A stretch of DNA of 64,000 nucleotides from Staphylococcus sp. KG4-3. Its GTDB lineage: Bacteria > Bacillota > Bacilli > Staphylococcales > Staphylococcaceae. Below the pieces are notes generated by a model. The model had not been told where the DNA came from. It saw only the letters and a program-made list of their open reading frames with translations, and did not search any database. Shown here in pieces: positions 14,910 through 26,064 of this stretch. The translations under genes and the position numbers were made by a program. Positions within the stretch are counted from its first letter, which is position 1. Every line of letters begins with the position of its first letter. The stretch is from the NCBI RefSeq assembly GCF_033597815.2, contig NZ_CP166245.1, positions 372,001 to 436,000 of the forward strand, written 5' to 3'.

Positions 14910-14939
14910 TTGACAAAAACCCTCAAAATGTGTTATTAT
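14910..14939 (+). promoter_or_regulatory. veg promoter 2 (proximal)
   Basis: TTGACA (14910-14915), 18-nt spacer, TATTAT (14934-14939), located 40 nt downstream of promoter 1 and 26 nt upstream of the veg start. A second near-consensus promoter in tandem. Confidence 0.75.
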
Positions 14940-14964
14940 ACAACTTGTAGCGAGGTGGAGCAAT

Positions 14965-15228
14965 ATGCCAAAATCTATTGGAGACATCAAAAATTCACTT
15001 GATTGTCAATTAGGGAACAGAATTGTACTTAAAGCGAATGGTGGACGTAAAAAAACAATTGAACGTAGTGGTGTTTTAAAAGAGACATACCCTTCTGTTT
15101 TTATTGTTGAACTAGATCAAGAGATTTATAATTTTGAGCGTGTATCCTATACATACACTGATGTTTTAACTGAAAACGTACAAGTTTCTTTTGAAGGTGA
15201 TAATCATCAAGAAGCAATTGCACACTAA
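14965..15228 (+). CDS. veg: Veg family protein
   Basis: 87 residues. Small Veg protein, in Bacillus a product of one of the strongest vegetative promoters and linked to control of biofilm matrix genes. It contains the conserved [18 protein letters not shown] core (residues 17-34) and a [17 protein letters not shown] segment. The start has GAGGTGGAG upstream. Two tandem near-consensus promoters precede it, implying high constitutive expression. It is monocistronic, with a terminator about 90 nt downstream. Confidence 0.95.
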   Translation: MPKSIGDIKNSLDCQLGNRIVLKANGGRKKTIERSGVLKETYPSVFIVELDQEIYNFERVSYTYTDVLTENVQVSFEGDNHQEAIAH

Positions 15229-15314
15229 AATAAAATAAATTTAAATTAAATTGGGCACATGATGATGCCTTACATTTCAATTTAAATGTTAATATGAGAA
15301 CGAATTTAAATGAT

Positions 15315-15352
15315 AGGTATGTTGGTGTAATGACGCTAACATACCTTTTTTG
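15315..15352 (+). terminator. Intrinsic terminator after veg
   Basis: AGGTATGTT (15315-15323) pairs with AACATACCT (15338-15346), extended by G-C and G-U pairs, and is followed by six T. The remaining gap to ispE (15353-15583) is AT-rich; I see no gene and no convincing promoter in it. Confidence 0.85.
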
Positions 15353-15583
15353 TTATATTAATATTATTGCATTTAAGAGTAGGTAATAGTTTTATCTATA
15401 ATAAACAATATTGTAAAATAGTAAGTTAAGAAATATATTTTTAATTTTAGTCAACGCTATTTAATGATTTTTACTAATAAAGTAGCAATAGAAAGTGTTA
15501 AGTTTTAAAAAAACTAACAACGCAATGTTAACAATATGTTAAAATCATTTTATTACCATATCGAATTGGAAGAGGGTGGGAAT

Positions 15584-16432
15584 ATGATATATGAAACGGC
15601 ACCAGCGAAGATAAATTTAACGTTGGACACACTCTTTAAACGAGATGATGGTTTTCATGAAGTTGAAATGATAATGACGACAATTGATTTGAATGATAGA
15701 TTGTCATTTGAACTACGTAAAGACAAAAAGATAATTGTTGACGTAGAACAATCCTATGTTCCCTCCGATAACAAAAATTTAGCGTATAAGGCTGCAGAAT
15801 TAATGAAAAAGACCTATAATTTGAAGCAAGGTATAACTATTACTATAGATAAAAATATTCCTGTCTCAGCTGGTTTGGCAGGTGGGTCTACTGATGCTGC
15901 AGCAACAATGAGAGGGATGAATCGATTATATAATTTAAATCGACCGCTTAAAGAACTATGTGAGTTGGGAATACAGATTGGAACAGATATTCCATTTTGT
16001 ATTTTAGGAAAAACTGCATTATGTAAAGGAAAAGGTGAAATCATTAAATTTTTAGATAAGCCACCTTCTGCATGGGTGGTAGTAGCTAAACCTGATTTAG
16101 GTATATCTTCACCTGATATATTTAAAAAACTGGATTTAAAACAACCTTATAATGTACATACTAAAGCATGTGAAGCGGCCTTAATTGCAGAGGATTATGA
16201 CCTATTATGTAAGAGTCTGTCGAACCGATTGGAACCTGTCTCGGGTAAGATGCATACAGAAATTTTGAAAATAAAGGCTAATATGTTAGAGAACGGAGCA
16301 GACGGCGCTGTTATGAGTGGTAGTGGTCCTACTGTTTATGGATTAACACGAAAAGAACGACAAGCAAAGCACGTATACAATGCTGTTAACGGTTGTTGTA
16401 ATGAAGTACACATTGTAAGATTATTAGGCTAA
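15584..16432 (+). CDS. ispE: 4-diphosphocytidyl-2-C-methyl-D-erythritol kinase family protein (IspE)
   Basis: 282 residues, GHMP-kinase fold. The N-terminal APAKINL substrate motif (residues 6-12), the glycine-rich ATP loop [14 protein letters not shown] near 90-103, and the C-terminal GSGPTVYGL motif are all present, so the active site looks intact. I chose ATG 15584 over the ORF start at 15536 because it follows GAGGGTGGG and gives the family N-terminus. Staphylococci are known to make isoprenoids by the mevalonate route, so this MEP-pathway enzyme appears isolated and its in vivo substrate is uncertain. It is 19 nt upstream of purR. Confidence 0.9.
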   Translation: MIYETAPAKINLTLDTLFKRDDGFHEVEMIMTTIDLNDRLSFELRKDKKIIVDVEQSYVPSDNKNLAYKAAELMKKTYNLKQGITITIDKNIPVSAGLAGGSTDAAATMRGMNRLYNLNRPLKELCELGIQIGTDIPFCILGKTALCKGKGEIIKFLDKPPSAWVVVAKPDLGISSPDIFKKLDLKQPYNVHTKACEAALIAEDYDLLCKSLSNRLEPVSGKMHTEILKIKANMLENGADGAVMSGSGPTVYGLTRKERQAKHVYNAVNGCCNEVHIVRLLG

Positions 16433-16451
16433 TTGAGAAGGGATGAATCGA

Positions 16452-17276
16452 ATGCGCTATAAAAGAAGTGAACGAATTGTTTATATGACTCAATATTTAA
16501 TGAACAATCCGAATAAGTTGATACCGTTAACGTATTTTGTACAAAAATTTAAGCAAGCAAAGTCTTCCATTAGTGAAGATGTTCAAATTATTAAAACAAC
16601 TTTTCAAAAAGAAAAACTTGGGACAGTGATTACTACTGCAGGTGCTAGCGGTGGCGTTACTTATAAACCTGAGATGAGTAAAGCAGAAGCGACAGAAGTG
16701 ATTGATGAAGTGATAGAACATTTACAAGAAAAAGAACGCTTACTGCCAGGTGGTTACTTATTTTTATCTGATTTAATGGGTAATCCTACATTATTGAATC
16801 GGGTTGGTAAATTAATCGCAACACTATATATGGATGAAGAGTTAGATGCTATTGTAACAATTGCTACTAAGGGGATTTCACTTGCAAATTCAGTTGCAAA
16901 TGTACTGAATTTACCTGTAGTAGTTATACGTAAAGATAATAAAGTGACTGAAGGTTCTACAGTTTCTATAAATTACGTATCTGGTTCTTCTAGAAAAATC
17001 GAGACAATGGTTCTATCAAAGAGGACATTACCTGAGAATTCCAATGTACTTGTCGTAGATGATTTCATGCGTGCCGGTGGTTCAATAAATGGTGTGATGA
17101 ATTTGATGAATGAGTTTAAAGCACATGTTAAAGGGGTATCGGTACTAGTAGAATCAAAAGAAGTTAAGCAAAGATTAATTGAAGATTATACTTCCTTAGT
17201 TAGATTATCTGATGTAGATGAATACAATCAGGAATTTAAGGTGGAACAAGGAAACAGTTTAACTAAATTTTCTTAA
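16452..17276 (+). CDS. purR: Purine operon repressor PurR
   Basis: 274 residues. Represses purine biosynthesis genes; binding to DNA is relieved by PRPP (and modulated by ppGpp in related species). An N-terminal winged helix (residues about 1-75) is followed by a phosphoribosyltransferase-like effector domain whose PRPP loop is VLVVDDFMRAGGSINGV near residue 200. ATG 16452 is chosen over ATG 16443 because AAGGGATG then has correct spacing and the protein begins MRYKRSERIV as in S. aureus. It forms an operon with ridA (18-nt gap) and probably spoVG. Confidence 0.96.
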   Translation: MRYKRSERIVYMTQYLMNNPNKLIPLTYFVQKFKQAKSSISEDVQIIKTTFQKEKLGTVITTAGASGGVTYKPEMSKAEATEVIDEVIEHLQEKERLLPGGYLFLSDLMGNPTLLNRVGKLIATLYMDEELDAIVTIATKGISLANSVANVLNLPVVVIRKDNKVTEGSTVSINYVSGSSRKIETMVLSKRTLPENSNVLVVDDFMRAGGSINGVMNLMNEFKAHVKGVSVLVESKEVKQRLIEDYTSLVRLSDVDEYNQEFKVEQGNSLTKFS

Positions 17277-17294
17277 AGGAGCGATTTCGACATC

Positions 17295-17669
17295 ATGAAA
17301 GTTATTAATACGGAAAAGGCGCCCGAAGCATTAGGGCCATACTCGCATGCAACGGAAATAAATGGACTTGTATTCACTTCAGGACAAATTCCATTGAATT
17401 TAAATGGAGAAATTGTCAGTGAAGATGTAAAAGAGCAAACAACACAAGTTCTAGAAAATTTAAAAGTCGTGTTAGACCAAGCTGGATCAGATTTAGATTC
17501 AGTGATTAAAGCTACTATTTTCATTGCTGATATGAATGAATTTCAAAATATAAATGAAGTTTATGGCAAATACTTTAATGAACATCAACCAGCGAGAAGT
17601 TGTGTTGAAGTGGCAAGATTGCCAAAAGATGTTAAAGTTGAAATCGAATTAATAGCGAAAGTGAAGTAA
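17295..17669 (+). CDS. ridA: RidA/YabJ family enamine/imine deaminase
   Basis: 124 residues, trimeric RidA (YjgF/YER057c/UK114) family. RidA hydrolyses reactive enamine/imine intermediates released by PLP enzymes, protecting other PLP enzymes. The GPYSHA motif near residue 15 and the catalytic arginine in PARSCVEVARLP (near residue 104) are present. The genes around it, purR upstream and spoVG downstream, are the conserved yabJ-spoVG arrangement of staphylococci. An AAAGGAG site lies 13 nt before the start, slightly long. Confidence 0.95.
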   Translation: MKVINTEKAPEALGPYSHATEINGLVFTSGQIPLNLNGEIVSEDVKEQTTQVLENLKVVLDQAGSDLDSVIKATIFIADMNEFQNINEVYGKYFNEHQPARSCVEVARLPKDVKVEIELIAKVK

Positions 17670-17734
17670 GGGTTTATAATTTTTAATGAAATTGTTAAGC
17701 TTCTAAACAAAGAGATACTAGGGGGGCTCACTAC

Positions 17735-18043
17735 ATGAAAGTGACAGATGTAAGACTTAGAAAAATACAAACAGATGGAAGAATGAAAGCGCTCGTTTCA
17801 ATTACTTTAGATGAATCATTTGTAGTACATGATTTACGAGTGATTGAAGGCAACACAGGTCTATTCGTCGCAATGCCAAGTAAACGTACACCAGACGGTG
17901 AATTCCGAGATATCGCGCATCCTATAAATTCTGAAATGAGACAAGAAATACAAGATGCCGTGATGAAAGTGTATGAAGAAACTGATGAGGTCATCCCTGA
18001 CAGAAATGCACAGTCATCAGATCATTCTGAAGAAGAAGCTTAA
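17735..18043 (+). CDS. spoVG: SpoVG nucleic-acid-binding regulator
   Basis: 102 residues. SpoVG is a small DNA/RNA-binding regulator. In S. aureus it affects capsule, virulence and cell-wall genes as an effector downstream of sigma-B; sporulation is not involved. The conserved N-terminal [11 protein letters not shown], the D-L-R-V-I-E-G region and the [18 protein letters not shown] motif (residues about 48-65) are present, with an acidic variable C-terminus. A strong GGGGGG-containing binding site (AGGGGGGCTC) precedes the start. A strong terminator follows. Confidence 0.96.
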   Translation: MKVTDVRLRKIQTDGRMKALVSITLDESFVVHDLRVIEGNTGLFVAMPSKRTPDGEFRDIAHPINSEMRQEIQDAVMKVYEETDEVIPDRNAQSSDHSEEEA

Positions 18044-18068
18044 AATTAAAAAAGTAAAACTAAGTATA

Positions 18069-18113
18069 AAAAAGATTGGATTTCCGCATAAACGGAAATC
18101 CAATCTTTTTTAT
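18069..18113 (+). terminator. Strong terminator after spoVG
   Basis: A perfect 13-bp G/C-containing stem (18074-18086 with 18093-18105) with a CATAAA loop is extended by flanking A and T runs. The A-run upstream makes it usable in both directions. Confidence 0.93.
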
Positions 18114-18258
18114 TTTGCAAAGGCAATTTGAAATAAAAAAATAAAATTAATTGTGAAAGTGTAAAGGTGACAAAAAATATATTATTTATAATTATAAGTA
18201 AAATACAATTTTTACTGTAGTAAAAATCAGAATATTAGAATTAGAAAAGGGGTGTATG

Positions 18259-18310
18259 CGTATAATAACAACTAAGTAAGAATACAGCATCCTTATTATA
18301 CGTTCGTATA
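18259..18310. promoter_or_regulatory. Inverted repeat of unknown role in the spoVG-glmU gap
   Basis: CGTATAATAA (18259-18268) and TTATTATACG (18293-18302) form a perfect 10-bp inverted repeat with a 24-nt loop. The right arm also belongs to a second palindrome, TATACG-TT-CGTATA (18297-18310). There is no T-run, so it is not a standard terminator. It could be an operator or a leader structure. The rest of 18114-18430 shows no gene. Confidence 0.35.
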
Positions 18311-18435
18311 TTACCCTGTGATTTGAGAATATAAAAACGGTTACTCAATTGAACAAAGATGACAAATCTATGCTTATATATTTCTAATATTTTTAATAAA
18401 AATATTTCCATTATATAACATTGATGTTTTGAGCC

Positions 18436-18465
18436 TTGAAAGTGTGACTAGCGTTAAATTATAAT
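18436..18465 (+). promoter_or_regulatory. Probable sigma-A promoter of glmU
   Basis: TTGAAA (18436-18441), an 18-nt spacer, and a perfect TATAAT (18460-18465), 39 nt upstream of the glmU start. Confidence 0.65.
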
Positions 18466-18467
18466 AA

Positions 18468-19859
<1,392 letters not shown>

Positions 19860-19870
19860 AGGCATATATT

Positions 19871-19898
19871 TAGACAAGCGTGCTTAAACTGTTAAAAT
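19871..19898 (+). promoter_or_regulatory. Possible promoter of prs
   Basis: TAGACA (19871-19876), 16-nt spacer, TAAAAT (19893-19898), in the 152-nt gap between glmU and prs. Reasonable but not strong; prs may also be read from glmU. Confidence 0.4.
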
Positions 19899-20011
19899 CA
19901 ATGTAATTGTATGAAAGTTAACCAGAGTATGTGATTATGTTGCTGAACGCTTTAAGTTTTGTTTTGTCTACAAATGAAAACGAATTGAAAGAATTAATTG
20001 GAGGACTATAA

Positions 20012-20977
20012 ATGTTAAACAATGAGTATAAGAATTCTGCTTTGAAAATATTTTCTTTAAAGGGTAATGAACCATTAGCCCAAGAAGTTGCAGACCAAGT
20101 TGGAATTGAGCTAGGTAAATGTTCGGTAAAACGTTTCAGCGATGGAGAAATTCAAATCAATATAGAAGAAAGTATTCGTGGTTGTGATGTATTTATTATT
20201 CAACCAACATCAAATCCAGTGAATTTACATTTAATGGAATTGTTAATCATGGTTGATGCTTGTAGACGTGCATCAGCAGCGAATATTAATATAGTTGTTC
20301 CATATTATGGCTATGCACGCCAAGATAGAAAAGCACGTAGCCGTGAACCAATTACAGCAAAACTTGTAGCGAACTTAATTGAAACAGCAGGCGCAGATCG
20401 TATGATTGCACTTGATTTACATGCGCCACAAATCCAAGGATTCTTCGATATGCCAATTGACCACTTAATGGGTGTTCCAATCTTAGCTGAATATTTTAAT
20501 AATCAGACAGATATTGATCTTGAAGAATGTGTTGTTGTTTCACCTGACCACGGTGGGGTAACAAGAGCACGTAAACTTGCAGATATATTGAAAACACCAA
20601 TTGCCATTATAGATAAGCGTCGTCCAAAACCTAATGTTGCTGAAGTGATGAATATCGTAGGTGAAATCGATGGTCGTACAGCTATTATAATAGACGATAT
20701 TATTGATACAGCTGGTACGATTACTTTAGCTGCACAAGCCTTAAAAGATAAAGGTGCTAAAGATGTTTATGCATGTTGTACACACCCTGTTTTATCGGGC
20801 CCTGCAAAAGAACGCATTGAAAATTCAGCAATAAAAGAGCTTGTAGTTACGAATTCAATTCAATTAGATGAAAGCCGAAAACCATCTAATACGAAAGAAT
20901 TATCTGTAGCAGGTTTACTAGCACAAGCAATTATCCGTGTATATGAACGCGAATCTGTTAGTGTACTATTTGACTAA
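20012..20977 (+). CDS. prs: Ribose-phosphate pyrophosphokinase (PRPP synthetase)
   Basis: 321 residues, class I hexameric PRPP synthetase. Converts ribose-5-phosphate and ATP to PRPP for purine, pyrimidine, histidine and NAD synthesis. The divalent cation site [12 protein letters not shown] (near residue 132) and the PRPP loop [13 protein letters not shown] (near residue 225) are intact. The start has GGAGGAC 5 nt upstream. PRPP is also the effector of PurR and a substrate of Hpt, both encoded nearby. Confidence 0.97.
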   Translation: MLNNEYKNSALKIFSLKGNEPLAQEVADQVGIELGKCSVKRFSDGEIQINIEESIRGCDVFIIQPTSNPVNLHLMELLIMVDACRRASAANINIVVPYYGYARQDRKARSREPITAKLVANLIETAGADRMIALDLHAPQIQGFFDMPIDHLMGVPILAEYFNNQTDIDLEECVVVSPDHGGVTRARKLADILKTPIAIIDKRRPKPNVAEVMNIVGEIDGRTAIIIDDIIDTAGTITLAAQALKDKGAKDVYACCTHPVLSGPAKERIENSAIKELVVTNSIQLDESRKPSNTKELSVAGLLAQAIIRVYERESVSVLFD

Positions 20978-21068
20978 TTGGTAAAATAGATATATAATTG
21001 TTCCGTTCGTGATTTCACGACTTAATAAACACTTGCAAGCAACATGATGTTGATGGGTAAGTGAAGGG

Positions 21069-21092
21069 GTTCTTATTATGAAATATAAGAAC
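21069..21092 (+). promoter_or_regulatory. Hairpin upstream of the rplY ribosome binding site
   Basis: GTTCTTAT (21069-21076) and ATAAGAAC (21085-21092) form a perfect 8-bp stem with an 8-nt loop, ending about 10 nt before the AAGGTGG site at 21101-21107. The hairpin lies in the leader and could affect translation of L25. Autoregulation by ribosomal proteins is common, but nothing here proves it. Confidence 0.35.
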
Positions 21093-21115
21093 AAAATATG
21101 AAAGGTGGAAATAAT

Positions 21116-21772
21116 ATGGCTTCATTAAAGTCAATTATTCGTCAAGGTAAACAAACTCGTTCAGACCTTAAAAAATTAAGAAATACTGGTAAAGTACCTG
21201 CAATCGTATACGGTTATGGTACTAAAAATACTTCAGTTAAAGTAGATGAAGTAGAATTTATCAAAGTTATCCGTGAAGTTGGACGTAACGGTGTTATCGA
21301 ATTAGGCGTAGGTTCTAAAACTATTAAAGTAATGGTTTCTGACTACCAATTCGACCCACTTAAAAACCAAATCACTCACATTGATTTCTTAGCTATCAAT
21401 ATGACTGAAGAACGTACTGTTGAAGTACCAGTTCAATTAGTTGGTGAAGCTGTTGGATCTAAAGAAGGTGGCGTTGTTGAACAACCATTATTCAACCTTG
21501 AAGTTACTGCTACTCCAGACAATATTCCTGAAGTAATCGAAGTAGATATCACTGAATTAGAAATTAATGATACACTTTCAGTAGAAGATATCAAAATTTC
21601 AGGTGAATTCACTATCGAAAACGAAGTAACTGATTCAGTTGTAACAGTAGTTGCTCCAACAGAAGAACCTACTGAAGAAGAAATCGAAGCAATGGAAGGC
21701 GATTCAGAAACTGAAGAACCAGCTGTTGTTGGCGAAGAAAAAGACGATGAAGATGAAAGTGAAGGAAAATAA
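21116..21772 (+). CDS. rplY: 50S ribosomal protein L25 / general stress protein Ctc
   Basis: 218 residues. L25 of the long TL5/Ctc type, binding 5S rRNA in the central protuberance of the large subunit. The N-terminal 5S-binding domain (about 1-92, including VPAIVYGYG) is followed by the TL5 beta domain (about 95-180, [18 protein letters not shown]) and an acidic low-complexity tail rich in E, D and T. ATG 21116 is chosen over ATG 21098 because AAGGTGG precedes it. Codon usage is markedly optimised, consistent with high expression. Confidence 0.96.
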   Translation: MASLKSIIRQGKQTRSDLKKLRNTGKVPAIVYGYGTKNTSVKVDEVEFIKVIREVGRNGVIELGVGSKTIKVMVSDYQFDPLKNQITHIDFLAINMTEERTVEVPVQLVGEAVGSKEGGVVEQPLFNLEVTATPDNIPEVIEVDITELEINDTLSVEDIKISGEFTIENEVTDSVVTVVAPTEEPTEEEIEAMEGDSETEEPAVVGEEKDDEDESEGK

Positions 21773-21840
21773 TAAGCTGATAAAGCTTGTAATTACTTTA
21801 CCATCATTACGCTGATTAAGTTAGCGTTATCATATCTTAT

Positions 21841-21880
21841 AAAAAGCACCGTGCTTAATACGTTAAGCAGGTGCTTTTTT
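21841..21880 (+). terminator. Intrinsic terminator after rplY
   Basis: AAAAAGCACC (21841-21850) pairs with GGTGCTTTTT, enclosing a second perfect stem TGCTTAA/TTAAGCA with a TACG loop. A T-run follows. Confidence 0.92.
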
Positions 21881-21982
21881 ATGTTATTATAGTGAATGAT
21901 ACGACAAAAAATGATAAGAATAATAAATAATAGAACTCGAATATAAATTAGATAAAGAAAGACAACTATTGGAGGTAACATA

Positions 21983-22555
21983 ATGAAGTGTATTGTAGGT
22001 TTAGGCAATATCGGTAAACGCTTCGAACAAACAAAACATAATATTGGATTTGAAGTAATTGACTATATGTTAGAGCAAAATAAATTTACTTTAGATAAAC
22101 AGAAGTTTAAAGGTGCTTATACAATAGAACGATTTGCAGGCGAAAAAGTAATGTTTATTGAACCAATGACGATGATGAATTTATCTGGTGAGGCAGTAGG
22201 CCCATTAATGAAATACTATGACATAGGTATTGATGATTTAGTCGTTTTATATGATGATTTAGACTTGCCACAAGGTGAAATCCGTTTAAGACAAAAAGGA
22301 AGTGCTGGCGGACATAATGGTATGAAATCTATTATCCAAGTGTTAGGCACAGATCAATTTAAACGTATTAGAATTGGTGTAGACAGACCTTCAAATGGGA
22401 TGTCTATCGTAGATTATGTATTGCAAAAATTCTCGAAACAAGAAATGGAAACAATGAATAAAGTAATAGAACATTCTGCACGTGCAATTGAAGCCTACAT
22501 AGAAAGTGATCGGTTTGATCGCGTGATGAATGAATATAATGGTGAAATCAATTGA
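21983..22555 (+). CDS. pth: Peptidyl-tRNA hydrolase
   Basis: 190 residues. Releases peptides from prematurely dissociated peptidyl-tRNA, recycling tRNA. The catalytic histidine H19 and N9 ([19 protein letters not shown]), the MTMMNLSG motif with its conserved asparagine near residue 68, and the [14 protein letters not shown] segment near 90-103 are all present. TTGGAGGT gives a strong binding site. The TGA stop overlaps the mfd TTG start, the usual pth-mfd coupling. Confidence 0.97.
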   Translation: MKCIVGLGNIGKRFEQTKHNIGFEVIDYMLEQNKFTLDKQKFKGAYTIERFAGEKVMFIEPMTMMNLSGEAVGPLMKYYDIGIDDLVVLYDDLDLPQGEIRLRQKGSAGGHNGMKSIIQVLGTDQFKRIRIGVDRPSNGMSIVDYVLQKFSKQEMETMNKVIEHSARAIEAYIESDRFDRVMNEYNGEIN

Positions 22556-25500
22556 AATCAATAATTACAGAATATATAAATGAAGATAAACGTTATCAGG
22601 AATTAAATGAAGTATTTGGAAAAGAGCAAGTATTGGTTACTGGCTTATCGGGTGCCGCTAAAGCAACGATTATCGCCGAAAAATATTTAAATAGTTCTAA
22701 ACAATTATTAATTGTAACAAACAATCTTTATCAAGCAGATAAATTAGAAAGTGATTTAATACAGTTTGTTGAAGAGCAGGATATTTACAAGTACCCAATG
22801 CAAGATATTATGACAGAAGAATTTTCAACACAAAGCCCTCAATTTATGAGTGAGCGCGTGCGCACATTAACGGCGCTTGCTCAAGAAAAGAGAGGTTTAT
22901 TTATCGTTCCGCTTAACGGGCTGAAGAAATGGTTGACTCCAGTAGAAATGTGGAAATCACATCAATTAACATTAAGTGTAGGGGACGATATAGATATTGA
23001 TGACTTTTTAAATAAGTTAGTTAATATGGGATATCGTAGAGAAAGTGTTGTTTCTCATATAGGTGAGTTTTCCTTAAGAGGCGGTATTATTGATATATAT
23101 CCACTAATTGGCAGTCCAGTTCGAATTGAACTTTTTGATACAGAAGTAGATTCAATCCGTGACTTTGATGTAGAAACGCAAAGATCAGAGGGAAATGTTG
23201 AAGAAATAAACATCACTACTGCGAGCGATTATATAATTACAGAAGATGTGCTTAAGCATACAAAGCAAAAACTCAAAGAAGCGTATGAATATACAAGACC
23301 AAAAATTGATAAATCTGTCCGTAATGAATTAAAAGAAACATATGAAAGCTTTCAGTTGTTCGAATCATCTATGTTTGATCATCAAGTACTACGCCGTCTT
23401 GTCGCTTTTATGTATCAACAGCCTACTACAATTATCGATTACTTTAAAGATGACGCAATTGTAGCAGTAGATGAATATAACAGAATTAAAGAAACTGAAA
23501 CGTCACTTATTTCAGAAGCGGATGAGTTTATGCAAAATTTGATTGAAAGTGGTAAAGGTTTTATTGATCAAAGTTTCTTGCAATATGATGCTTTTGAAAA
23601 CCAACTTAAATCATATCCAGTGACATATTTCACATTATTCACAGCGACAATGTCTATTGAACTAAACGAAATTATTAAATTTTCATGTAAACCTGTGCAA
23701 CAGTTTTATGGACAATATGATATTATGCGTTCAGAATTCCAAAGGTTTATTCAAAATGATTATACGGTTGTTGTACTTGCTGAAACAGAAGTCAAAAAAG
23801 AACGTATACAATCTATGCTCAATGAAATGCATATACCAACATTTATTGATACGCCTACGCATCGTAATGAAGGCGGGAGCGCAATCATTACTGAAGGTAG
23901 TTTATCAGAAGGCTTTGAATTACCATACATGCAATTAGTGGTTGTGACAGAGAGAGAATTATTTAAATCAAAACAAAAGAAAAAACCAAAACAACAAAAA
24001 ACATTAACAAACGCCGAAAAAATTAAATCATATCAAGATTTAAAAGTAAGTGATTATATTGTACATGTCCATCACGGTGTAGGTAGATACTTAGGTGTTG
24101 AAACACTGGAAGTTGGTGGTGTGCATAAAGATTACATTAAACTTCAATATAAAGGAACAGACCAATTATTTGTACCTGTTGATCAAATGGACCAAGTGCA
24201 AAAATACATGGCGTCAGAAGATAAAACGCCTAAGTTAAACAAACTTGGTGGTACAGAGTGGAAAAAAACAAAAGCGAAAGTTCAACAAAGTGTTGAAGAT
24301 ATGGCAGATGAATTAATAGAGTTATATAAAGCGCGTGAAATGTCTGTTGGTTATCAATTTGGCCCAGATACAGCTGAACAAAATGATTTTGAAATTGACT
24401 TTCCTTATGAACTTACTCCCGACCAAAGCAAGTCGATTGAAGAGATTAAAAAGGATATGGAAATTGAACGTCCTATGGATAGATTGCTGTGTGGAGATGT
24501 TGGTTACGGTAAGACTGAAGTGGCTGTAAGAGCAGCATTTAAAGCAGTAATGGAAGGTAAACAAGTTGCTTTTTTAGTACCGACAACTATATTAGCACAA
24601 CAGCACTATGAAACATTAATCGAACGCATGCAAGACTTCCCAATAGAAGTGCAGCTAATCAGTAGATTTAGAACAACAAAAGAAATCAAGGAAACTAAAG
24701 AAGGTTTGAAATCAGGTTTTGTTGATATCATTGTAGGAACACATAAATTACTGGGGAAAGATATTCATTATAAAGATTTAGGGTTGCTCATTGTCGATGA
24801 AGAACAACGATTTGGTGTACGACATAAAGAACGAATCAAATCTTTAAAAAATAATGTAGATGTACTAACGCTAACAGCTACACCAATCCCGCGTACTTTA
24901 CACATGAGTATGCTAGGCGTACGTGATTTGTCTGTCATTGAAACGCCACCAGAGAACCGCTTCCCAGTACAAACATATGTATTAGAGCAGAACACTAACT
25001 TTATTAAGGAAGCTCTAGAAAGAGAATTATCAAGAGATGGACAGGTGTTTTATTTATATAATAAAGTGCAGTCTATATATGAAAAAAGAGAGCAATTACA
25101 AATGCTTATGCCAGATGCCAATATAGGTGTTGCGCATGGACAAATGAATGAAAGAGATTTAGAAGAAACAATGCTGAGTTTCATCAATCATGAATATGAC
25201 ATTATTGTAACTACGACTATTATAGAAACAGGCGTAGATGTTCCAAATGCGAATACATTAATTATAGAAGATGCAGATCGCTTTGGATTAAGTCAACTTT
25301 ATCAACTAAGAGGACGTGTAGGACGTTCAAGCCGTATTGGTTATGCATATTTCTTGCATCCTACGAATAAAGTACTGTCGGAAACTGCTGAAGATCGTTT
25401 ACAAGCAATTAAAGAATTTACTGAATTAGGTTCAGGTTTCAAAATTGCGATGCGTGATTTAAACATTCGAGGCGCAGGTAATTTATTAGGTAAACAACAA

Positions 25501-26064
25501 CATGGCTTTATAGATTCAGTAGGATTTGATTTATATTCTCAAATGTTAGAAGAAGCAGTAAATGAAAAACGTGGCGTAACAGATGAAAAACAAGACGCTC
25601 CAGAAGTTGAGATTGAACTTAATATTGATGCATACTTACCAGCAGAATACATTCAAAATGAGCAAGCTAAAATAGAAATTTATAAGAAATTACGTAAAAT
25701 TGAGACGGAAGCACAATTAATGGACGTTAAAGACGAGTTAATTGACCGCTTTAATGATTATCCTATTGAAGTTGAAAGACTTCTAGAAATGATGGAAATT
25801 AAAATACATGCGTTGCATGCTGGCGTAACTTTGATCAAGGATATTGGTAAAAAGGTAGAAATTTATTTATCTGAAAAGGGTACGACAGACATCAATGGCG
25901 AAACATTATTTAAACAAACTCAACCATTAGGGCGCACAATGAAAGTAGGCGTTCAAGATGGTAAAATGAAAGTGACATTAAATAAAACAAGTACTTGGTT
26001 TGATAATTTGAAATTCCTAGCAAAATGTTTAGAAGAAAGTATGGTTATTTCTGATGAAAGCTAA
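22552..26064 (+). CDS. mfd: Transcription-repair coupling factor Mfd
   Basis: 1170 residues. Removes RNA polymerase stalled at DNA lesions and recruits the UvrABC excision system. The UvrB-like N-terminal part (about 1-350) contains [12 protein letters not shown]. The CarD-like RNA polymerase interaction domain begins near residue 495 ([16 protein letters not shown]). The RecG-like helicase has Walker A GDVGYGKT at 648-655 and Walker B DEEQ at 749-752. A TRCF domain closes the protein. Translation likely starts at TTG 22552, overlapping pth by 4 nt. The stop lies 11 nt inside the next gene. Confidence 0.97.
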   Translation: MKSIITEYINEDKRYQELNEVFGKEQVLVTGLSGAAKATIIAEKYLNSSKQLLIVTNNLYQADKLESDLIQFVEEQDIYKYPMQDIMTEEFSTQSPQFMSERVRTLTALAQEKRGLFIVPLNGLKKWLTPVEMWKSHQLTLSVGDDIDIDDFLNKLVNMGYRRESVVSHIGEFSLRGGIIDIYPLIGSPVRIELFDTEVDSIRDFDVETQRSEGNVEEINITTASDYIITEDVLKHTKQKLKEAYEYTRPKIDKSVRNELKETYESFQLFESSMFDHQVLRRLVAFMYQQPTTIIDYFKDDAIVAVDEYNRIKETETSLISEADEFMQNLIESGKGFIDQSFLQYDAFENQLKSYPVTYFTLFTATMSIELNEIIKFSCKPVQQFYGQYDIMRSEFQRFIQNDYTVVVLAETEVKKERIQSMLNEMHIPTFIDTPTHRNEGGSAIITEGSLSEGFELPYMQLVVVTERELFKSKQKKKPKQQKTLTNAEKIKSYQDLKVSDYIVHVHHGVGRYLGVETLEVGGVHKDYIKLQYKGTDQLFVPVDQMDQVQKYMASEDKTPKLNKLGGTEWKKTKAKVQQSVEDMADELIELYKAREMSVGYQFGPDTAEQNDFEIDFPYELTPDQSKSIEEIKKDMEIERPMDRLLCGDVGYGKTEVAVRAAFKAVMEGKQVAFLVPTTILAQQHYETLIERMQDFPIEVQLISRFRTTKEIKETKEGLKSGFVDIIVGTHKLLGKDIHYKDLGLLIVDEEQRFGVRHKERIKSLKNNVDVLTLTATPIPRTLHMSMLGVRDLSVIETPPENRFPVQTYVLEQNTNFIKEALERELSRDGQVFYLYNKVQSIYEKREQLQMLMPDANIGVAHGQMNERDLEETMLSFINHEYDIIVTTTIIETGVDVPNANTLIIEDADRFGLSQLYQLRGRVGRSSRIGYAYFLHPTNKVLSETAEDRLQAIKEFTELGSGFKIAMRDLNIRGAGNLLGKQQHGFIDSVGFDLYSQMLEEAVNEKRGVTDEKQDAPEVEIELNIDAYLPAEYIQNEQAKIEIYKKLRKIETEAQLMDVKDELIDRFNDYPIEVERLLEMMEIKIHALHAGVTLIKDIGKKVEIYLSEKGTTDINGETLFKQTQPLGRTMKVGVQDGKMKVTLNKTSTWFDNLKFLAKCLEESMVISDES

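Noticed and set aside
17230..17294. Sigma-B promoter upstream of ridA (GTTTAA at about 17255)
   Set aside because: The -35-like GTTTAA is not followed at 12-15 nt by GGGTAT; only AAGGAG of the ribosome binding site is found there.
21040..21060. Sigma-B promoter of rplY/ctc (GGGTAA at 21055)
   Set aside because: No GTTTAA-like element at the required distance upstream.
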